In this document: one piece after another, positions 34,710 to 39,818 of the stretch
Layout: each line of letters begins with the position of its first letter
Position numbering within the stretch: the stretch's first letter is position 1
Position numbers and translations under genes: made by a program
Notes under the pieces: generated by a model
What the model was told of the DNA's origin: nothing
Database searches by the model: none
The model's input: the letters and a program-made list of their open reading frames with translations, nothing else
Assembly (NCBI GenBank): GCA_900771335.1
Contig: CAAGNP010000026.1
Coordinates: 1 to 39,818 of the forward strand
Source: Rikenellaceae bacterium
GTDB lineage: Bacteria > Bacteroidota > Bacteroidia > Bacteroidales > UBA932
Direction: 5' to 3'
DNA: 39,818 nucleotides

Positions 34710-35738
34710 ATGTCTACAATTATTTTAGGAATTGAATCATCTTGTGATGATACCTCTGCGGCAGTCATCAAAGACGGATATTTGCTCTCGAATATAATGG
34801 CTTCCCAGGAGGTGCACAGGAAGTATGGTGGAGTAATCCCTGAACTTGCATCCAGAGCTCATCAGCAGAATATATTGCCTGTTGTGCATCAGGCACTTAA
34901 AGAGGGTGGTGTGGAGATGGACCAGGTGGATGCGATAGCGTTTACCAGGGGACCAGGGCTCCTTGGTTCATTGCTGGTGGGGACATCTTTTGCAAAAGGT
35001 CTGTCCCTCTCTACAGGCAAACCTCTGGTAGAGGTGAACCATTTGCAAGGACATATCCTGTCACACTTCATTCAGGAGCCCGGAAAAGAGAAGAGGCTCC
35101 CTGAGTTCCCATTCCTGGCCCTGTTGGTGTCGGGTGGACACTCACAGATAGTGAGGGTGGATGATTATCTCAAGTTCGAAGTGATGGGACATACCATTGA
35201 TGATGCAGTGGGCGAGGCGTTTGACAAATGTGCGAAGATTATGGGTCTTGGATACCCAGGAGGTCCTATCGTAGATAAATTGGCCAAGGAGGGGGATCCT
35301 GCACGCTTCAAGTTTGCAAAGCCGCACATTCCCGATCTGAACTACAGCTTCAGCGGCATCAAGACCTCTCTCCTTTATTTCCTGAGGGATCAAGTGAAAG
35401 AGAATCCCGATTTTATCCAGGAGAATATGGCCGACATCTGTGCCTCATTCCAGAGGACACTTATCGATATCCTAATGGACAAGCTTCTTAAAGCTGTGAA
35501 ACAGACAGGTATCAGGCAGGTCGCCATTGCAGGCGGAGTATCTGCAAATTCGGGACTTCGCGACAGAATCAAATCTGAGGGTGAGAAGAGGGGATGGACT
35601 ACATTTATCCCTGAGTTCAAATTTACTACGGACAATGCTGCTATGATCGCCATTACGGGGATGTTCAAGTTCCAGCAGGGACTTACCACTCCATTGGATG
35701 TGGCTCCAATATCCAGAGCACTGGACTATAAAGATTAG
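34710..35738 (+). CDS. tsaD: tRNA threonylcarbamoyladenosine synthase subunit TsaD
   Basis: 342 residues of the ASKHA-fold Kae1/TsaD family, which transfers threonylcarbamoyl to A37 of tRNA. ILGIESSCDDTSAAVI opens the protein; the metal-binding His pair is in VNHLQGHILSHF; VSGGHSQIVRV, GEAFDKCAKIMGLGYPGGP and AIAGGVSANSGLRDRI follow. The ATG at 34710 is chosen over an in-frame upstream TTG at 34689 that overlaps the -7 box. Length is normal. The FAD-dependent dehydrogenase gene begins 5 nt after its stop. Confidence 0.95.
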   Translation: MSTIILGIESSCDDTSAAVIKDGYLLSNIMASQEVHRKYGGVIPELASRAHQQNILPVVHQALKEGGVEMDQVDAIAFTRGPGLLGSLLVGTSFAKGLSLSTGKPLVEVNHLQGHILSHFIQEPGKEKRLPEFPFLALLVSGGHSQIVRVDDYLKFEVMGHTIDDAVGEAFDKCAKIMGLGYPGGPIVDKLAKEGDPARFKFAKPHIPDLNYSFSGIKTSLLYFLRDQVKENPDFIQENMADICASFQRTLIDILMDKLLKAVKQTGIRQVAIAGGVSANSGLRDRIKSEGEKRGWTTFIPEFKFTTDNAAMIAITGMFKFQQGLTTPLDVAPISRALDYKD

Positions 35739-35743
35739 TAAGG

Positions 35744-37303
35744 ATGAAAGAGTTTGAAGTAGCATATTCATTGGGCCACACACCTTCACAGGAGGAGTTG
35801 ATGGCATTTGCTGCCCGTCAGATGGGGCTTCCCAAAAACAAAGTGGCAGCAGCAGTTATCCTTAAGAGATCGCTCGACGCACGCACCAAAAATATCCAAT
35901 ACCGCTATAGGGTTCAAGGCTTTTCCATCGATGAACCCGGGTATGAACCATACCGCACACAGGAGTATAAAAATGTCTTAAATGGTGAGCCGGTGATAGT
36001 GATCGGAGCAGGTCCTGCCGGCCTTTTTGCCGCCCTCAGATTATTGCAGAGGGGGCTTAAGCCGGTAATCCTCGAGAGGGGCAAGGATGTACACAAGAGG
36101 AAATACGATATTGCGGCGATGTCGCGTTATGGCAATGTCCACCCCGATTCAAATTACTGCTTCGGTGAGGGTGGAGCCGGTACCTTCTCAGACGGAAAAC
36201 TCTATACCCGTAGCAACAAGAGGGGGGATCTCCGTGCAGTTTTGGGGCAATTGGTCGATTTTGGGGCAGAGCCCTCAATAATGACAGATGCCCATCCCCA
36301 CATCGGAAGCGACAAATTGCCAGGCATCATGGAGAATATCCGCCATTGCATCGTCGATCATGGTGGAGAATACCATTTCGGGTGCAGAGTGGAGGATTTC
36401 GTCCGCAAAGGTAAAGAGTGGGAGGTGGTGTGCAAAGTGGAGAATGAGGATGGAACTTCGTCCAATGAATATTTCTCCGCACCGAAAGTAATCATTGCCG
36501 CAGGCCACTCTGCCAAAGAGATATACCGCACTTTCTACGAAAATGGTTGGGCCCTCGAATCGAAGGGTTTTGCTCTTGGCGTGAGGGTAGAGCATCCGCA
36601 GGAACTTATAAACAAAATCCAATACAAAGGGGCAAAGCATCCACTATTGCCACCGGCAGAGTATTCACTTGTGGAGCAGGTGGATGGTAGAGGGGTATTC
36701 TCATTCTGTATGTGCCCCGGTGGAATATTGGTCCCATCATCTTCTACTGCAGGTAGTCTTGTACTTAACGGAATGTCCAATTCGCAGCGCAACTCCAAAT
36801 GGGCAAATGCCGGCATAGTGGTCTCTATCAATCCTGAAGACGTGAAGGAGAAAGATCCGTTGGCGCTGCTCAGATTCCAGGAGGGGATAGAAAAGTCAGC
36901 ATTTGATTTGAGCGGTTCGCTCAAAGCTCCAGCGCAAAGGATGACAGATTTTGTGAGGACAAGCAAAAACAGACAGACGACCTCAGGTCAGCTTCCAAAG
37001 AGTTCATATTTCCCAGGATTGCACTCATGCTCCCTTACAGATGTCCTTCCAGAACTTGTGGCAGACAGACTGAGGAAAGCGTTCCTGCTGTTTGACAGGA
37101 AAATGAAAGGGTACTACACACAAGAGGCTTTGCTTCTGGCAGTGGAGTCCCGCACCTCATCACCTGTCCGCATACCTCGTGATCCTGAGACACTCCAGCA
37201 TGTGGAGCTTGAGGGGATCTACCCTTGTGGAGAGGGGTCCGGTTATGCCGGAGGTATCGTCTCATCCGCTTTGGATGGTATAAATGTGGCTGATAAAATA
37301 TAA
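35744..37303 (+). CDS. FAD-dependent dehydrogenase, COG2509-like
   Basis: 519 residues. A small N-terminal domain (about 1-80) has VAAAVILKRSLDARTKNIQY. The dinucleotide-binding motif VIVIGAGPAGLFAALRLLQ lies at about 84-103, with ERGKDVHKRKYD and FGEGGAGTFSDGKLYTR after it. A typical second FAD motif, EGIYPCGEGSGYAGGIVSSALDGI, ends the protein. This matches the uncharacterised COG2509 dehydrogenases. The reaction is unknown. It sits between tsaD and a sugar epimerase gene, and is probably co-transcribed with tsaD. Confidence 0.85.
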   Translation: MKEFEVAYSLGHTPSQEELMAFAARQMGLPKNKVAAAVILKRSLDARTKNIQYRYRVQGFSIDEPGYEPYRTQEYKNVLNGEPVIVIGAGPAGLFAALRLLQRGLKPVILERGKDVHKRKYDIAAMSRYGNVHPDSNYCFGEGGAGTFSDGKLYTRSNKRGDLRAVLGQLVDFGAEPSIMTDAHPHIGSDKLPGIMENIRHCIVDHGGEYHFGCRVEDFVRKGKEWEVVCKVENEDGTSSNEYFSAPKVIIAAGHSAKEIYRTFYENGWALESKGFALGVRVEHPQELINKIQYKGAKHPLLPPAEYSLVEQVDGRGVFSFCMCPGGILVPSSSTAGSLVLNGMSNSQRNSKWANAGIVVSINPEDVKEKDPLALLRFQEGIEKSAFDLSGSLKAPAQRMTDFVRTSKNRQTTSGQLPKSSYFPGLHSCSLTDVLPELVADRLRKAFLLFDRKMKGYYTQEALLLAVESRTSSPVRIPRDPETLQHVELEGIYPCGEGSGYAGGIVSSALDGINVADKI

Positions 37304-37314
37304 ATCTTGAATAT

Positions 37315-38190
37315 ATGGTGACTTTGTCAAATTCAGACCTTAAGGTCAATGTGGCTGCGCACGGAGCCGAACTGCAAAATATTATATGTGACGGTAAAGA
37401 GTACTTGTGGCAAGGTGATGCAAAGTATTGGGGTAGGAGATCTCCTGTCCTTTTCCCTATTGTGGGGAGACTCTATGATGGCGTCAGCAAACACAAAGGT
37501 GGTGTAATCCGTATGGGACAGCACGGCTTTGCTCGTGATATGGAGTTTGAGGTAGTGGAGCAGAGAGAGGACTATGTATCCTACAGACTGGACTCGTGTG
37601 ACAAGACCAGAGAGGTATTCCCTATGGAGTTCAGACTTGTTATCAGCTACAAGCTGGAGGGCAAAGGGATAGTCGTAGGATGGAAAGTGGAGAATATAGG
37701 ATCTGAAGAGCTTGCTTTCCAGATCGGGGCACATCCCGCTTTCAACTATCCGGATTATGATCCGAATGGGAGTGACAGAGGCTATTTCTCTTTTGACTCT
37801 GAGAAGCCCCTTGAGTATATTATTCCGGTAGGCAAAGGGTGTACCGGCCCTGAAAAATATATTCTGGATAGGGATGAGCAAGGGATGATGCCTATAGGTG
37901 CCGGGTCTTTCAAAGTGGGGACATATGTTTTCGAAGATAGCCAGCTCAAGAAGATTACCCTATGTGACAGAGAACGCAAACCTTATGTGTCGGTAGAATT
38001 TGATACACCTATCGTAGCCCTTTGGTCTCCATCTGAGGAGCACCCCGATGTACCGTTCGTATGTATCGAGCCATGGTACGGAAGGTGTGACATGTATGGA
38101 TATGAAGGGGAGTTTACAGAGAGAGAGCATATCTGGAAATTGGCATCAGGGGAAGTGTTTGAGGCCAGCTACAAGATAGTTGTCGAGTAA
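37315..38190 (+). CDS. Aldose 1-epimerase family protein, LacX-like
   Basis: 291 residues with the galactose-mutarotase-like beta-sandwich. AAHGAELQNIICDGKEYLWQ and RRSPVLFPIVGRLYDG form the first half. FQIGAHPAFNYP carries the catalytic His, and VCIEPWYGRCD near the end contains the general-base Glu of the family. It resembles the LacX/YeaD subgroup rather than classical GalM, so the sugar is unknown. It is 11 nt after the dehydrogenase gene and is followed 10 nt later by a palindromic repeat array. Confidence 0.85.
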   Translation: MVTLSNSDLKVNVAAHGAELQNIICDGKEYLWQGDAKYWGRRSPVLFPIVGRLYDGVSKHKGGVIRMGQHGFARDMEFEVVEQREDYVSYRLDSCDKTREVFPMEFRLVISYKLEGKGIVVGWKVENIGSEELAFQIGAHPAFNYPDYDPNGSDRGYFSFDSEKPLEYIIPVGKGCTGPEKYILDRDEQGMMPIGAGSFKVGTYVFEDSQLKKITLCDRERKPYVSVEFDTPIVALWSPSEEHPDVPFVCIEPWYGRCDMYGYEGEFTEREHIWKLASGEVFEASYKIVVE

Positions 38191-38200
38191 ATTCAATTAT

Positions 38201-38279
38201 GGGCACAAAATGACGGTATTTCGTGCCCAAAGTGTTGAAATTTCACCTTTTGGGCACAAAACAGCACGTTTTCGTGCCC
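38201..38279 (+). repeat. Palindromic repeat pair, 28 bp + 23 bp + 28 bp
   Basis: Copies at 38201-38228 and 38252-38279 both start GGGCACAAAA and end TTTCGTGCCC, with different 8-bp centres, separated by exactly 23 bp. Each stem has one mismatched position (the seventh base). The spacer contains a small dyad around GAAATTTC. Left flank TTAT and right flank GTTTT match the other arrays. The second copy is followed by eight T, so it can act as an intrinsic terminator for the LacX-like gene. Confidence 0.88.
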
Positions 38280-38297
38280 GTTTTTTTTGAATGACGC

Positions 38298-38332
38298 AAA
38301 AAAAAGCTGATCCGTGTGGGTCAGCCTTTTTT
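38298..38332. terminator. Bidirectional terminator
   Basis: GCTGATCC and GGGTCAGC (38306-38313 and 38318-38325) form an 8-bp stem with one wobble pair and a GTGT loop, flanked by A-runs on the left and T-runs on the right. It lies between the convergent LacX-like and Dabb genes, so it can serve both strands. Confidence 0.82.
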
Positions 38333-38348
38333 GTCTGAGTTATTGTGA

Positions 38349-38648
38349 TTATTTCTCGAAGTCAACTCGGGTGCGTGACTCTCTTACAGCTTTGCAGTAG
38401 TTGCTGATGGGAACGTGTAGAGGGTGTACTTTGTAATCCTCAAGTGCCTGCCACGATTCAAACTGGCTGACAAGGACTGCATCGTATGCTGATGCCGATT
38501 CTACCATATTGATACCTACCTCGATGGAAATGAGACCCGGGATCTGTCCGCGAAGTGATTCAAGCTTCTCTTTCATATTCTTTGCAGACTCTTTAGGGTC
38601 AAATCCATTACCTCTTTTGAATTTCCACATTACTACATGTTCGATCAT
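38349..38648 (-). CDS. Dabb (stress-responsive A/B barrel) domain protein
   Basis: 99 residues with the dimeric alpha/beta-barrel pattern. MIEHVVMWKFKRGNG is the canonical opening strand with its conserved His, followed by helix ESAKNMKEKLESLRGQIPGL and later LVSQFESWQALEDYKVHPLHV, which has the conserved YxxHPxH motif. Functions of such proteins vary and are usually unknown. It is transcribed alone, with a -7 box at 38680-38687 and a terminator at 38298-38332. Confidence 0.86.
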   Translation of the reverse strand: MIEHVVMWKFKRGNGFDPKESAKNMKEKLESLRGQIPGLISIEVGINMVESASAYDAVLVSQFESWQALEDYKVHPLHVPISNYCKAVRESRTRVDFEK

Positions 38649-38679
38649 ATCTCTTTACTTTTAAATGGTTACTTTTCGT

Positions 38680-38687
38680 CAAAGTTA
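38680..38687 (-). promoter_or_regulatory. -7 box of the Dabb gene promoter
   Basis: TAACTTTG on the minus strand matches TAnnTTTG and lies 31 nt before the ATG at 38648. No -33 element was recognised. Confidence 0.55.
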
Positions 38688-38716
38688 CTATAAAATATTG
38701 GTATTTGATAAAATAC

Positions 38717-38846
38717 GGGCACAGAAAGTGACATTTCCGTGCCCATTCGGTGTTTTTACATTGTTATGGGCATGAAAACGGGCATTTTTGTGCCCAAAGT
38801 GGTCGGAAATGACAAAACGGGCACGAAAACCAATGTTTCTGTGCCC
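38717..38846 (+). repeat. Palindromic repeat triplet, three 28-bp units with 23-bp spacers
   Basis: Copies at 38717-38744, 38768-38795 and 38819-38846 begin GGGCAC or GGGCAT and end GTGCCC; both spacers are exactly 23 bp. Stems carry compensating or wobble changes (for example GGGCATGAAA opposite TTTTGTGCCC). Spacers have small dyads (TGT/ACA and GTC/GAC). The array is followed by GTTTT as in the other two. It lies 3' of slyD on the minus strand. Confidence 0.88.
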
Positions 38847-38853
38847 GTTTTGT

Positions 38854-38955
38854 GGAGCGCTGGTTTGGCGAGAGCCAGTATAACAAGTCGTCATCAGACG
38901 ACCCGCGGAGGCCGTGTATTTGCGCAGCAAATACGGCAAGGCCGGGAGCGCTGGT
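38854..38955. repeat. Hairpin-rich element between 11-bp direct repeats
   Basis: GGAGCGCTGGT occurs at 38854-38864 and again at 38945-38955. Between them lie a TGGC-GAGA-GCCA hairpin, a perfect 6-bp stem GTCGTC/GACGAC (38887-38902, loop ATCA) and a perfect 8-bp stem GTATTTGC/GCAAATAC (38916-38934, loop GCA) enclosed by GCC/GGC. It directly follows the slyD stop on the minus strand but has no T-tract. No frame in it looks coding. Confidence 0.55.
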
Positions 38956-38961
38956 AATATA

Positions 38962-39516
38962 CTAATGGCAACCTCCGCCGCAGCTTGAGCAGCAATCATC
39001 GCTGCAAGAGCCGCTGCATCCACCCTGGTGAGCTTTCTTCTCACCGAAAAGACCGTCAGTAAGCTCCTGCTCGGTAGCCTCTCTCACTTCGATAACTTTA
39101 CCGCTGAAGTTAAGGGTCTTGCCGGCCATAGGGTGGTTGAAGTCCATAACTACGATGTCTTCGCGAACCTCAGCCACTTTACCTTGCATAATACCACCCA
39201 TATTGTTCATCATAGGGATGATATTGCCTACGAAAAGGATCTCTTCCTGAACTTTACCGTCTACCTCGAAGATATTTTTAGGAAGTTCCACGATCATCTC
39301 TGGCATAGGAAGACCGTAACCCTCTTCTGGGGTAAGGGTGAATTCAAATGTATCTTCAGCTTTCTTGTTCTCAAGGTTCTCTTCGAATTTAGGTAGAAGC
39401 ATACCTGTGCCGAAGATGAATTTCAAAGGGTTCTCTGCTGTTGCTTTGTCAGCTTCTTTGCCATCCACGATAAGGGTGTATGTGATGGCAACTACTTTGT
39501 TCTGATTGATTTCCAT
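38962..39516 (-). CDS. slyD: SlyD-type FKBP peptidyl-prolyl isomerase
   Basis: 184 residues. The FKBP domain has VVAITYTLIVDGKEADKA and LKFIFGTGMLLPKFEENL, interrupted by the insert-in-flap chaperone domain (about 70-125), then DFNHPMAGKTLNFSGKVIEV. This is the SlyD layout: a prolyl isomerase and folding helper that in E. coli also delivers nickel. The last 20 residues form a Gly/Ser/Cys tail with six Cys and a terminal His, a probable metal-binding tail that is Cys-rich rather than His-rich. It starts 9 nt after the nhaC-type gene. Confidence 0.9.
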   Translation of the reverse strand: MEINQNKVVAITYTLIVDGKEADKATAENPLKFIFGTGMLLPKFEENLENKKAEDTFEFTLTPEEGYGLPMPEMIVELPKNIFEVDGKVQEEILFVGNIIPMMNNMGGIMQGKVAEVREDIVVMDFNHPMAGKTLNFSGKVIEVREATEQELTDGLFGEKKAHQGGCSGSCSDDCCSSCGGGCH

Positions 39517-39525
39517 TTTATCTGT

Positions 39526-39818
39526 TTATTTTGTTATTGTTTCTATTTCGTTTTCTGCCGGGATTCTACGGATTTTCCAGCCTATAGCGGCGACAAATAT
39601 AGATATTATTGGTGAAATAATATTAAAAATGCAATAGGGTAGATATGTTGTAGTCGCTACTCCAAGTCCTCTGGAATGCGCTACAGCGCAGGTGTTCCAT
39701 GGGACAAGTACTGAGGTTACTGTAGATGAGTCCTCTACCGAACGGCTGAGAAGTTCAGGTGCGTAACCCTGTTTTCTGTATGTCTCTCCAAACATCTTGC
39801 TGGGGAGGATAATGGCCA
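39526..39818 (-). CDS. Na+/H+ antiporter NhaC family, C-terminal part (partial)
   Basis: The reading frame continues off the right edge; about 97 C-terminal residues are present. ILPSKMFGETYRKQGYAPE followed by LSRSVEDSSTVTSVLVPWNTCA is the well-conserved end of NhaC-type antiporters, and a last transmembrane helix (TYLPYCIFNIISPIISIFVAA) precedes a short cytoplasmic tail. NhaC exports sodium in exchange for protons. The stop is 9 nt before slyD on the same strand. Confidence 0.82.
   Translation of the reverse strand, partial: AIILPSKMFGETYRKQGYAPELLSRSVEDSSTVTSVLVPWNTCAVAHSRGLGVATTTYLPYCIFNIISPIISIFVAAIGWKIRRIPAENEIETITK

Noticed and set aside
38201..38846. CRISPR array
   Set aside because: The 28-bp repeats and 23-bp spacers suggest one, but the repeats are not identical (centres differ), arrays have only two or three units, stems vary between arrays, and no cas genes are present.

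Overview
The window looks like a chromosomal core region of a member of the Bacteroidota, most likely order Bacteroidales. This rests on phylum-typical genes (a PUR-alpha/DUF3276 protein, long-form NusB, DUF5606, a DUF6340-type lipoprotein, a tricorn-like S41 protease, an AddAB pair with an Fe-S nuclease, TamB next to tsaD) and on repeated promoter -7 boxes of the form TAnnTTTG, with no obvious Shine-Dalgarno sequences. Genus and species cannot be named from the sequence.

Layout. Positions 1-117 are the 3' end of an IS3-family insertion sequence (transposase C-terminus plus right end). A divergent promoter region (525-562) separates the minus-strand DUF3276 gene from a tight plus-strand cluster, 582-6862: nusB, yajC, ybbR-like, coaE, a TerB-DnaJ protein, DUF5606, rimO and a lipoprotein. 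A 500-bp gene-free gap (6863-7361) holds a short inverted repeat, a structured element closed by nested inverted repeats, and a terminator. Next come yicC plus the tricorn-like protease (minus), glnS-nfo (plus), a possible 22-codon gene (minus) and recG (plus). rnhA-pdxA (minus) follow, then gpsA, pgi, addB and addA (plus). A divergent promoter serves a PhnP/RNase Z-like hydrolase (minus) and an RsmI-like methyltransferase, folB and mtaB (plus). tamB (minus) diverges from tsaD, an FAD-dependent dehydrogenase and a LacX-like epimerase (plus). The right end has a Dabb-domain gene, slyD and the 3' end of an nhaC-type antiporter gene, all minus.

How the genes work together. The content is mostly housekeeping. 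DNA repair and recombination: addAB, recG, nfo, rnhA. Translation and RNA: nusB, glnS, rimO, mtaB, tsaD, yicC, RsmI-like. TsaD and MtaB act on the same tRNA position (t6A37, then ms2t6A37). Envelope: yajC, YbbR-like, tamB, lipoprotein. Cofactors and central metabolism: coaE, pdxA, folB, gpsA, pgi.

The most unusual signal is not a gene. Three intergenic arrays (20688-20766, 38201-38279, 38717-38846) are built of 28-bp imperfect palindromes separated by exactly 23 bp, a fixed 51-bp period. Stem sequences differ between arrays while the palindrome is kept. No complete previously undescribed multi-gene system (defence, secretion or biosynthetic) is visible.
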